Assembly: GCF_001577835.2 (NCBI RefSeq)
Contig: NC_029542.1
Location: 1,748,429-1,812,428, forward strand
From: Coturnix japonica
Lineage: Eukaryota > Chordata > Aves > Galliformes > Phasianidae
Direction of reading: 5' to 3'
Length of the DNA: 64,000 nucleotides
Shown in pieces: positions 47,908 to 58,646 of this stretch. Both the position numbers and the translations under genes were made by a program. The notes beneath the pieces were generated by a model. The model was given only the letters and a program-made list of their open reading frames with translations. It ran no database searches and was not told the origin of the DNA. The number at the start of each line of letters is the position of its first letter. Positions within the stretch are counted from its first letter, which is position 1.

Positions 47908-48100
47908 CAAAATAGAATCACAAAGGTTTGAAAAGATCTCCCAGATCCCCAAGTCCAACTCCAACGCACCCCACCGTGTCCATAACCACATCCTTCAGTG
48001 CCACATCTCCACTTAGCTTGAACACCTCCATGGATGGGAACTTCCCCACTGGCTGGGCAGCCTGTGCCAATGCATCACCCCATTGCAGCAGGGCAGTGAG
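47908..48100 (-). repeat. CR1 LINE 3' fragment (reverse orientation)
   Basis: It starts aatagaatcacaaaggtttg and continues through cccaagtccaactccaac and ccatggatgggaacttcccc to gctgggcagcctgtgccaat, the reverse complement of the usual CR1 3' region. Confidence 0.85.
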
Positions 48101-50394
48101 TGGTCGTAGTCATGTTCAGCTGCCAGGCTGGTGCTTGTGTGGGGACAAGAGTGTGTGGCAGCTGGCAGAGCACACACCAAGCTGGCTGGCTAGCTGTACG
48201 GGGAATTCATTGCAACCAATTAGTCCAATTTTCAATTATCTGAAAGAACGGAGTTAGCTAATTAAAGCCTAATTACATTTCGCTCGCTTCTTCAGCTGTC
48301 TTGTCCCATTAAACCTGCATTTTGGGACTGAGTGAGGCAAAGAGGGGAGCGCACACAGCTGCACAGAAACCTGTGATGTGAACACTCGTGGGTCCTGCCA
48401 GCAAGGATGGCTCTGGATTAAACCCTGTGTGAACAAAACCTGAACTGTGCCAGGGCAGGGAGCCAGCACCCAGCACAGCCAGGCAGCTGTCGTGGAAAGG
48501 GAAGCATGCTCTGAGCTTGTGTTCCTGGAAGGTGCTGTGCACCAACAACTGTGTCCATCCTCACAGCCACTCATACAGCTCCTAACACGGATGGAAATCC
48601 CACCTGCAGTGATGATGCCTTCGAAGCTCATCCCTGGGAACAGGAGGTTCACCTCAGTAGCACAGTCCCCATTAGCTCAAGAAGAGGGAACACAATTTAA
48701 TAGCTGCACCCCAACAGAGAGTGCTTTGCCATGGCCAAGGATCGTAGACCTGAGAAGGTGGATGAGATTGCCTTGGTCCAAATGGCCACACAGCCTCAAC
48801 CTCTCTGCTTCTCACCCTGCTGTGCTAAAATCTCTGTCATTACAAAAAATAAAAAAGAACCCAAGTTTTTGCTTTGTTGATGATTAACCCGCCATAAATT
48901 AACGATGCAAAAACGTCTTCCACATTAATGAGCTTCTGGGAAGGATGAGAGCTATAAAGGCATCTCCAAAGCAGGACTTCTGTTACACTTACAGCCCGAA
49001 CCACATGCAGAGCAGCGTTCTTCAGATCAGAGGCAGCCACTTCAGATTTCCTCATGTCTTTGAGCACTGTCAGTGCCCCCTTCTTCTTTCCAGCACTTTG
49101 ATGGTGATATGATATCTTCAGGGATGTGCCAAACCGTACTGACTGTTGGCAATGTTCTGATTTTCTCTGAACTTCATTTTCCATCATTGCGTCCCCATGG
49201 AACAAACAAATCCAAGACGACGTCTGGTTGTAAAATCAGAGGAACATAAGCTTGGCCACACTGCTGGGGAATGGCCTGGCTAAGTTATTTTAATGGGAGA
49301 ACTGGTGGGAGCCCAAAGGTTTATCCCACAACATAAAACAGGCAATTTTCAGAGATGCTGAGGCTGTTTTGTGCTTCGCTGGGCCCAGTGTTTGTCCAAA
49401 CCCTGGGGTTTCCAATTCCTCATCCCTACTTGGATTCAGAAAGACAAAAAAATGCTTTGGAGATGCCTGAATCAGCATGTGGCCCCTGTAAACCCATCAA
49501 ACCTAATGAGATCCTCACCCCTCACAGACAGCACTGTCCAAAGCAATATCCCTGAGAGCACTGTGCTCTATAACTGTTATTTTGCCACTGCCCAGGGACT
49601 GTGTGGGTCAGAGCTGTTGGTGCGGATCTGAACCACCCTCACAAGTTAACAGCATCATCAGCCAAGCCCCAATGACCAGCAGTGAGCTATAAGGCCCATG
49701 CTTTGCACCAGGGATTCTGATTACTTGTGCAGACCCAGAAGGGCTCTGGTTCAGCAAAGATCAAGAGGGAGAAATCCCTTTCAAAGCCTTCACTTCAGTG
49801 AGACTCTTCAATTTTATCATCATTTGGACTCAGTTCTCCCTAGGGCATAGATTGCTGTGGTACCAACTTGTCCCTTCATCAGAGCTAATGAACCACAGAG
49901 GCTTTGTCTGGGGGCTGATGGCTCTCTCATAGACACTGAGAGAGAACCACGCTGGGCAGCAGTGGGGATGCAGGGACCGATGTTACTGAGTCATTGCACT
50001 GTGTATTTCAGGCCACCTCCATGGTAAGCAAACCCTGAATGCTCTGCTTCAGTCTCCTTTATAAGAACAGAGCTCCTGAAACTGCTGGTTTAACCATTGC
50101 TAGGTTAAAATTCAATATGAGTGGTAGGACAAACCTGGAATACATTCCATGGAGTGGCAGCCTGGGGAGAGAAGGTGGAGGTAACATTTGTTTGGCCATT
50201 GATGGGAGGGATGCAGACACAGATTTCAATTCCAGCTTGATGGGTGCCTCTTCAGGGAGTCCACAGGATGGGGACCTTGCCAGAGCTCAAGGAACATGTA
50301 CTTTCCTCTTAGATATGCCTTTGGGAAAGAGCTCTGCTACCTGTTGCCAGCCCCCATGTCCCATCTTGGAGATCTTCAGTGCTAGCATGCCGGC

Positions 50395-50728
50395 ACCAAT
50401 GCTTTAAGGGAGCATATAAACAGGAGGGGGAATAGCTGCTTACGAGGGTGGATGGTGATAGGACAAGGGGGAATGGTTTGAAACTGAGACAGGGGAGGTT
50501 TAGGTTGGATATTATAAGGAAGTTTTTCACTCAGAGGATGGTGACGCACAGGAACAGGTTGCCCAAGGAGGCTGTGGATGCCCCATCCCTGCAGGCATTC
50601 AAGGCCAGGCTGGATGTGGCTCTGGGCAGCCTGGGCTGCTGGTTGGTGACCCTGCACAGAGGAGGGGGTTGGAACTGGATGAGCACTGTGGGCCTTTCCA
50701 GCCCAGGCCATTCTATGATTCCATGCTT
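50395..50728 (+). repeat. CR1 LINE 3' fragment, copy A
   Basis: It contains gtttaggttggatattataa, aggaagtttttcactcagag, gttgcccaaggaggctgtgg, atgccccatccctgcaggca and ends ccattctatgattccatg. It is very similar to the copy at 51680. Confidence 0.92.
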
Positions 50729-51679
50729 CACCTGCAGGTAGATGGGACCACAGCATCCTCCACTGGGCTTGGTTGGGACAGGGGCTTATCACCCAGAGAG
50801 ATGCTCGTGGGCTTTCCATGTCTCTATGGGGAGACCCCCAAAGCCATGCTAGGGGCTGCAAGGGAAGCCAGGGGGTATCAGATCATCCAAGACACCCACT
50901 GGAGGGTCCCAACCCAGCACCCAGCAGCACTCAGTTTGTGGAGATGCTCCCAGGCTTTTCAGGGAGCTGTGCTCCATCCACCTACCTACAGAACAAACCC
51001 AGAACTGCCAGACATGAGACAGGAAGCTGCTGCTTATCTAATTTGATATTATCTTTTGGGGGGTGGGGGGGGTTCCTCTCAGAAATGTGCTCTGTCTGGA
51101 TTGAGGTTACAACCTGGGTAATGCCTCCCTGCCTCAAAAAAAAAAATAAACCCAGATGGTTGCTATGACAATCTGACTCTGTGCTTCATTACCATGGCAA
51201 TTCACAGGAATTATTAAATACTGTGTATGTTTGGTGCACGCGCCCTGGTACATCTGGTGCCAGGCTCAGGTAGGGATCCTCCCTCCCCTTAATCTGTTTG
51301 TCTGTCTCATCTCGTTTAACTCTTTCATTGCCCCCTAAGCTGAACTGCTGGGGCAGGGAGGATGGGCTGGGAGATGCTTTGGGTTTCTCCCACATGCAGG
51401 CAGGATGGGATGGCCAGGGCTGCTGGTTGTCACCGCTGGGTCAAGGCACCTCTTCATTTCTCCAGTGGTGCAATCAGGTGGAGGCCTGCTGTTTGCAGGA
51501 GAAAATGCTCTCATAACTCCCTTCTTCTGATGGTTGTGTCAAAATAAGAAATTCCAGCTGGAACAAAGTCCCCAAGATGGGGATTGCTCCTGGAGGAAGA
51601 CAATGAGAGTCTGGAGCAGATCGCTTGTGCGGTTCCCCATTAGCAGGTCTGCTTAATCACCCATGTACTGCCATTGTGG

Positions 51680-52012
51680 CCTTCCAGTATTTGAAGGGAG
51701 CATAGAAACAGGAGGGGGAATGGCTATTTATGAGGGTGCACAGTGATAGGACAAGGGGAATGGTTTTATACTGAGACAAGGGAGGTTTAGGTTGGATATA
51801 AGGAAGAAGTTTTTCACCCAGAGGATGGTGACGCACTGGAACAGGCTGCCCAAGGAGGCTGTGGATGCCCCATCCCTGCAGGCATTCTAGGCCAGGCTGG
51901 ATGTGGCTCCGGGCAGCCTGGGCTGCTGGTTGGTGACCCTGCACATAGCAGGGAGTTGGACCTGGATGAGCACTGTGGGCCTTTTCAACCCCATTCTGGG
52001 ATTCTGTGATAA
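51680..52012 (+). repeat. CR1 LINE 3' fragment, copy B
   Basis: It aligns end to end with 50395-50728: the same gggagcata, gtttaggttggatataagga, ctgcccaaggaggctgtgga and catccctgcaggcattc. It ends gggattctgtgat. The two copies belong to one CR1 subfamily. Confidence 0.92.
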
Positions 52013-52689
52013 AACCCAGACTTTTCTCATCAAAAAGCTGCCAACCAAGACAGCATGTGGCTCAGCCCACCAGTCCCACTGGTCATTGTGGCTGTGGGTT
52101 GTGAGGTAGCTCCATTACCAAGAGATGAGTTTAAATGAGTCCCAATGTCTGGTCCTTAATCTGCCCCTGATGTGCTGATCCCCTGTCTCTCCCCCCAGCT
52201 TGCACTTTACAGCCAGCACTGTCTCTCAGTCCTACTTGCACAGCTCCTGGCACACCATTGACGTTCTGACAGCTAATTAACTATTAAAAAAAAAAAATAA
52301 AAAATAGCAAAATAGTGTTAAAATGTCCTCTCACAAAAAGATATAAAAATTAAAAAGGACTTGCTTAAAAATGTTGTGGGAGTCAATACCCACTCACAAG
52401 CTTCAGCTAAATGAGTGGGCAAGAGGTGGGGTGAGGAAGAAGGGCTATTTGTGGGCGAAGGGATACAGAAGGAGCCATTGTGGGCTGCCATCCTTATGCA
52501 AGCCCTGGAGCAAGCATCTCACTGTCTGGGTGTCTCCTACCTTCTTGCCTCCTTCATGCTGACATCAGTCCTCCAGAATCCCCCCTCTTGATAGAGTGAT
52601 TGTCTTTGTACTGGGAATCTCAATGGAAGGGGATTTGCTCACAGAGGCTTTCAACTCACTGTAAGCAAGACAGAACCACAACCACACCA

Positions 52690-52764
52690 TAGGGATGCAT
52701 GCTGTGGGGTATGGCTGGACTTGGTGACCTCAATGGTTTCTTCCAATCTTTATGGTTCTATGAG
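52690..52764 (+). repeat. CR1 LINE 3' tail
   Basis: Short diverged tail: atggctggacttggtgacct, caatggtttcttccaatctt and tatggttctatga. Confidence 0.75.
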
Positions 52765-53522
52765 GATGGTAACAAGGATGGTGCCCAGCAGTGCTCCACC
52801 CTGCAGACCCTCTTTTGGTCTCCTCCACCTGGTCGTGTAGCCATAGCCCTTATGGTCAAGAAAGGGCCATGAGCAGAGGGTGAGTAAACCAACATAGAGC
52901 TGAGCTCATGCCCTGGGATCCATGGGGAAGGTCTCCCCTCTCATTGGGGCATGGATCCTCCACCTCTTGTACCTGTTACCCTACAAACTCCTGTCCTGCT
53001 GCCACATTGACTCTGCACACTGAGAGAAATCAGTGACAGTGCTGCATTCATCTCCCTCTGTGCCCAACCAATATCCTATGGGAACCTTGAGGAGGGTGCT
53101 CAGCAAACACTAATTAATTAAAAACTCAGCCATAATCCTGCTCCTACAACTGGGAAAGGCAGAGAGTTGTCCTTCTGGATTCATATCCATGTCCATCAGA
53201 TCAGCAGCTCCTGCTGGACCCAGGAGTGCTTTCCCACTACAGCTGCAGACCCAGCAAGGATACTGTTGGCACAACAAAACTCACATTATTTCCATCTCAC
53301 ACCCACAGACAGAGCTGTAATTCCATCACAGAACAAAGGTCGGGAGTCTTCCTCCTCTCATACAATTTAGTTCTGACAGCTCATCAGGATGAGAGGAGAT
53401 GGAGATTTCAATCAGAGTCAGAAATGTTGCTTTGCAAGACGTGTTCAGCGCATCCTTACACATCCTTTGTGTTTTGATGCTGTGCAGGTATTTAACACCC
53501 GGAACACATCGTTCCTGATACA

Positions 53523-53528
53523 TTTATT
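53523..53528 (-). terminator. RPRML: Candidate RPRML poly(A) signal
   Basis: TTTATT on the plus strand reads AATAAA on the minus strand, about 1.0 kb after the RPRML stop. On the minus strand it is followed by a G/T-rich stretch (cgatgtgttccgggtgtt). A second AATAAA at 53947-53952 is possible but lacks such a stretch. Confidence 0.35.
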
Positions 53529-54562
53529 TGCTCAGGAAAAGGATTTTTTGCCTTTGGAAAACAAAAAAGCATGTTAGTTTCTGCTTGAAATAACAATCTT
53601 TAATTGGAGTTCAGCTGGAAGGTGGGATGGCTATATTTAACCTCTGGAACTGGGGTTGAAATACCTGAGCTGTGCACACAGAGGGAAAGAAAATGAAGAC
53701 AACACCAAATTCTTTTGAAACAGTTTCTTTTTTTTCCCCCCCATTTTTCTCCCTGAATGTTCACCACTTTTCAAAAGCAGCTACAAAAAAAAACCTCAAA
53801 GACCGTAACAATGCAGCACTCAGGGAGGGGAAAAAAGGCCACTACGTACAAAACAAACATGCTTTTTGGGGAAAGATGGAATGGTTTTGGTGTTTATCGG
53901 GGTTTCTTATCTTCCTCCGGCACAGTGTGAAAGAGGAAATCTGCATTTTATTTGACAGGACGGTTCAGAATCGAGGAGGAACATGCTCTCCCTGTTACAA
54001 AACCACCTGGCGGTGCATGCGGGAGGTCCAGAACACAACAGATTGACACATTTCATAGCATGCAGACTTTGCTGTCCGACCCACACAGCCCTTCCCTTCC
54101 CCTACCCCACAGACAAAGATGTGGTCCATGCCACGCACTCCACTTCCCCCATAGTTTCTTCTCATTCTGTAGTGAGTTTGCTCTTTTTTTCTTTTACATT
54201 TTCTTCACTTTTGATTTTTTTTAGCCCTAAATCCCAAGAGGCGGTATCCAAGGTAACAGCAGACAAGAGTCCAGATCTGCACATTATCGCCGTTTCTGCA
54301 AGTTTCATGCAAAACTTAAGCCATTTCTGCATGCAACACGATGCTGGTCGTTGCACTTCACATAGCGCTGGGGACATCTCCCCATTCACCACGATGGAGT
54401 TTGCTCACTGTGAAGCACTGATTTGCTTTCCCGTGGACACAGACACATGAAAAGACATCACCCCCCCCCTTCCCTTTCCCATTCCCCCCAACTGCCCCGA
54501 ACACATGGGCACGTGCATCTCAGCACCAGCTCCAGCCACTTGCCTACACTTGCTCCACGGCA
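53529..54562 (-). other. RPRML: RPRML 3' UTR (inferred)
   Basis: It lies between the RPRML stop and the preferred poly(A) signal. It is AT-rich with T and A runs, no repeat was recognised, and no other reading frame looks real. Confidence 0.4.
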
Positions 54563-55299
<737 letters not shown>

Positions 55300-55300
<1 letters not shown>

Positions 55301-56880
55301 TGCAGCCTCCCCCCAGGACCGCCTTCCTCCCCCCTCCAAGCTCACCCAGGCTGCCCACCCCTTCCCCATGCTGCTGCATCCCCTCATCCTGCTATGGGGG
55401 CCCAAACCCACACCTGTGCTACCCCCTGGCTGTGTGCTAACCCCTGAGGTCCTGCCATACTGCATCCTCTCCCCCAGCCCTCCACCTGCTTCCCAGAGCA
55501 GCCCACCATGTCGGTGTTGGGCCTGGGTCACCAGCAGCTCCCCTGTTCCCCCCCACACACCCTCCTGTGAGCTTCAGGTCTGTGCTGCTCTCACCGATCC
55601 CTGCTTGCTGCTCTGTGCCACCCACTCCTTCCTTAGAGCAGCGCTGGCCCAATCCAGCCCCGTCCACCCCCAGCTCTGCTCTGTTCTTCTGTCCTACACT
55701 GACAACTGGATCATCATCCTCTGGCTGGGGGATGTTTACACCCAGGCACCTCCATTTCCCCTTCTCATGCTCCTTTATCCCCATCAGAAGGAAGCACAGT
55801 GATGCTGCACCCCGATCTCTGCATCCCACCCCCATTCCCAGCTCAGGGTCCTACAGCAGCAGCAGCTGTGGTCCATGCACCGTGAGTGGGTGCAGATGTG
55901 TTCGGGTGGTGCAGGACAAGAGATGGCCATGACATGGAGACTGTGCTCTGATTGATCTGTGTACGTCTCAGCTCGCTTTGCTTGCACAGCCCCCAGAGGG
56001 GATTTTAATAAACCCAAATGAGAATTGATAAATTGCAGCTAAAGACGTGAGCAGGAGGCCAGTCGGATGGGGGTGGAGGGTGGCTTGGTAGGAACACATC
56101 AGTGATTTCTCTATTAAACAGATGAGAGCTGAGTCTCTATATTTTGCTTTTGTGGCTTTTAGGGGCCCAAAGCAGCTTGCTTTGACTTTTACTTGTTGCT
56201 TTTTCCTCCTGGTAGCATTGCTCCCCCACACTCCATAAGGTTATTTTGCAGCAGAAGGAATGAAGCTGGAAGCCTGGATGGGACAAGGGGACGGAACCCC
56301 CTGCATTTAACCCCAGGGCCAGGAAAGATCCCCCTGGGAGAGCAGAGCATCCCAGTGGCAGCTCCTTTCCCCGCTGCCTCCGGGCTGGAGGAGTTTCTGC
56401 TCCCTCTGCTGGCTCCAGTTCCAGCTCCAACCTGTTCTGTATGCCGGAACAGGGCACTGCAGCATCACACAGGGATCACAGCCATCCCCTGGGGACACAG
56501 GGACATGGGAACACTCAGCTCTTGGCTGCTCTTCACCTTAATTCAAAGAAGGGCTTCACAATGCAGAGCATCCCACGATTGATTCCCCCCAGCTCAGTTT
56601 TTGTCCAGCTCTCCAACTCCCAAAGAGCAGCAATGAGAGCCCATGCTCTACCCAGTGCCTCCCACCCTCGTGTGCCCCACATCCCCATCACAGCAGTTCT
56701 TACAGGACAAGCAGCAGCCAGGAAAGGGTTCAAGGACTCAAATACATATTTATTTATTTTTTTTATCCTTTTTCCTTCTTTTTAAAAGGCTTTGGAAGCA
56801 TGAGCTGGAGTATCCCACTCTGCTTGCACACAGGGCTGTGTCCATTTGCTAGGCCAGGCACCCAGGACAGGACCCCAAGA
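55300..56880. other. Interval between RPRML promoter and CR1 cluster
   Basis: C-rich, unique-looking sequence with long spurious ORFs caused by few stops. No recognisable gene or repeat. A CTCF-like motif lies at 56399-56412. Confidence 0.65.
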
Positions 56881-56884
56881 ACCA

Positions 56885-56985
56885 TGGGGATGTGGCACTG
56901 AGGGACACAGTCAATGGGCACAGTGGGGGTGGGTTGGGTTTGGGGATCTGAGAGGTCCTTCCCAACCTTTACAATTCTATGACCC
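56885..56985 (+). repeat. CR1 LINE 3' tail
   Basis: The string gtttggggatctgagaggtc then cttcccaacctttacaattc and tatgac is a CR1 end. It is followed at once by a second, longer CR1 segment. Confidence 0.8.
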
Positions 56986-57019
56986 TAAGAGGACCTGTGG
57001 GACTGACAGCTCGGCCCAT

Positions 57020-57640
57020 TGAAGCACAGATGCAGGTTGGGCAAAGAATGGCTTGAGAGCAGCCCCAAGGAGAAGGATCTGGGGGGTGTTGGTTAATGAA
57101 AGACTCAGTATGAGCTGACAATGTGTGCTTACAGCCCAGAAGACCAACTGTGGATCGCAGTGTGACCAGCAGGGTGAGGGTGGTGATTCTGCCCCCCTGC
57201 TCTGCCCTCATGAGACCATATCTGTAGTATTTCATCCAGTTCTGGACCTCATAACACAGTTATTCCACAAGATGGAGTTACTGAATAGGGTCCAGGGGAG
57301 GGCCACAAAGATGATCAGAGGGCTGGAGCACATCCTTCATGAGGACAGGCTGAGAGCTGGGGCTCTTCAGCCTGGAGAACAGAAAGCTCCAGGGAGACTT
57401 TATAGCCTTTCCACTACTTGAAGGGAGCCAACAGGAAAGCTGGGTTGGGACCTTTTAGAAGGGAAGCTAGCAACAGGACAAGGGGAAGTGGTTTTAAACT
57501 GGAAGAGGGAAGATTTAGGCTAGATATTAGGAGGAAATTCTCTGCTGTGACAGCTGTGAGACACTAGAACAGTGAGGTAGTGGATACCCCTCCCTGGAGG
57601 TGTTCGAGACCAGGCTGGATGGAGCTGTAAGCAACCCAGC
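57020..57640 (+). repeat. CR1 LINE 3' segment with end of ORF2
   Basis: It includes the end of the CR1 reverse-transcriptase ORF: the frame at 57125-57421 shows LLNRVQGRATKMIRGLEH, as in CR1 (LLERVQRRATKMIRGLEHL), then the 3' UTR with gggaagtggttttaaactgg and ccctccctggaggtgttcga. 5'-truncated and diverged; the terminal attctatga end is missing. Confidence 0.85.
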
Positions 57641-57724
57641 TTCAATTGAAAAGCAGCACTTTATCAACACTACATGAGGACCGACGGGTTTCTCTGGGTC
57701 CCTCCTTAGCAAATCCACGTCAGC

Positions 57725-57739
57725 GAGGCAAAGGGAAGA
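57725..57739 (+). promoter_or_regulatory. ITGB3: Candidate DR3-type nuclear receptor element upstream of ITGB3
   Basis: GAGGCAAAGGGAAGA lies about 865 bp before the ITGB3 ATG and resembles two hexamer half-sites spaced by three. Avian integrin beta-3 is known to be induced by 1,25-dihydroxyvitamin D3, and a response element roughly 0.75 kb upstream of the transcription start has been described (from memory, exact sequence not verified). Confidence 0.3.
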
Positions 57740-57769
57740 TCCCAGAAGGAGAATGTCCCCTTAGAGCAG

Positions 57770-58588
57770 AGTCCCGACGGCCGCCGGAGGGCAGCAGCTC
57801 TGCAGGGAGGGTGGGATGAGGGGGAAAAAGCGACAACGGGGCGAATTTTCAGGCCAAGAAAGTGCCGCTATTGGAGCCGGGAAAGCCTCGGTTCCCGTGT
57901 TGTCTCCATCTGAGGGTACGGACAGATGCAATGAGCCCCACGCAAGCAGCGGGGGAGGGCTCTGTAAGGATCTGTGCCTGCTGACTGTGGGAGAAAACCA
58001 GCACAGCCAGCAGAGAATCAGCTCCAAATCACGTATCCCAGTCTGAATTTCCCTCCCTCCGTGATGTCGGGTTTGTACCCATCCCTCTGCACAGCTCCGG
58101 GGCTGTTCCAGCAGGGATTCTCCCACCTGAAAGACTGCAGAGAACCCACACTTTCATTGCAATACGCATGTGCTCTGTTTCCCCTTAAATCCTCACGCTC
58201 TGAAGCAGCTCAGCCTCAGCAAGTTTAAAACCCACGCGGCCGAAAGGGTTAATGAAGGGAGGGAGTGAGCGAGGTTTTGCAAGCAATTAAACCCGGTAGA
58301 AGAGCCTGCTACAGCCGGTCCTGCACTTTGTGCCCAGGTTCATTAAGACCTTTTTAGAGTCGAGAGAAGGAATAAGCACAGGGATCTCCGGGGGCAGGAC
58401 GGGAGGAGGCACTGCCCGACTGCAGTTCGAGTGACGAAGCAACGTAGCTTCCTCCGGCCGCCCAGCTCGGTGTGTATGTGTGTCACACACACCCAGCGCA
58501 TGATTCATCCCTTGGACGGCTCTAAACCATCTCAAAATCACACGGCGGGGCCGTCCCACACCCCTATAGCCGGGGTTCGGAGGAGGAG
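57770..58588 (+). promoter_or_regulatory. ITGB3: ITGB3 promoter and 5' UTR region, CpG-enriched
   Basis: GC- and CpG-rich sequence up to the ATG (for example ccgacggccgccggaggg, gacaacggggcg, ggccgcccagctcgg), without an obvious TATA box. It contains a perfect TGTGTGT-C-ACACACA inverted repeat at 58477-58491 and a TGATTCA AP-1-like site near 58501. The transcription start cannot be placed exactly. Confidence 0.55.
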
Positions 58589-58646
58589 ATGGATGAACTC
58601 CGAGTCGTTTTCAGCATCTTGGTGCTCTGCGCTGCTGGCAGCTGGG
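58589..58646 (+). CDS. ITGB3: ITGB3 exon 1: signal peptide
   Basis: It runs from ATG to donor G|gtaggt, phase 1. An overlapping ATG at 58593 is in another frame and gives no signal peptide. Confidence 0.93.

Larger units (their letters stand above)
35220..53500. other. Gene-free interval between the ZPBP-like gene and RPRML
   Basis: About 18 kb without recognisable coding sequence. The part at about 36,600-38,560 is AT-rich with no identifiable element. Recognised contents are CR1 fragments at 43770-43835, 47908-48100, 50395-50728, 51680-52012 and 52690-52764, a (GTCT)n run at 44203-44229, a poly(A)/AATAAA stretch near 44056-44070, and candidate regulatory blocks described under findings (40085-40200, 48200-48310). 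Confidence 0.7.

Noticed and set aside
57125-57421. 98-codon open frame with RVQGRATKMIRGLEH
   Set aside because: Not a host gene: it is the end of the CR1 LINE reverse-transcriptase ORF, listed as a repeat.
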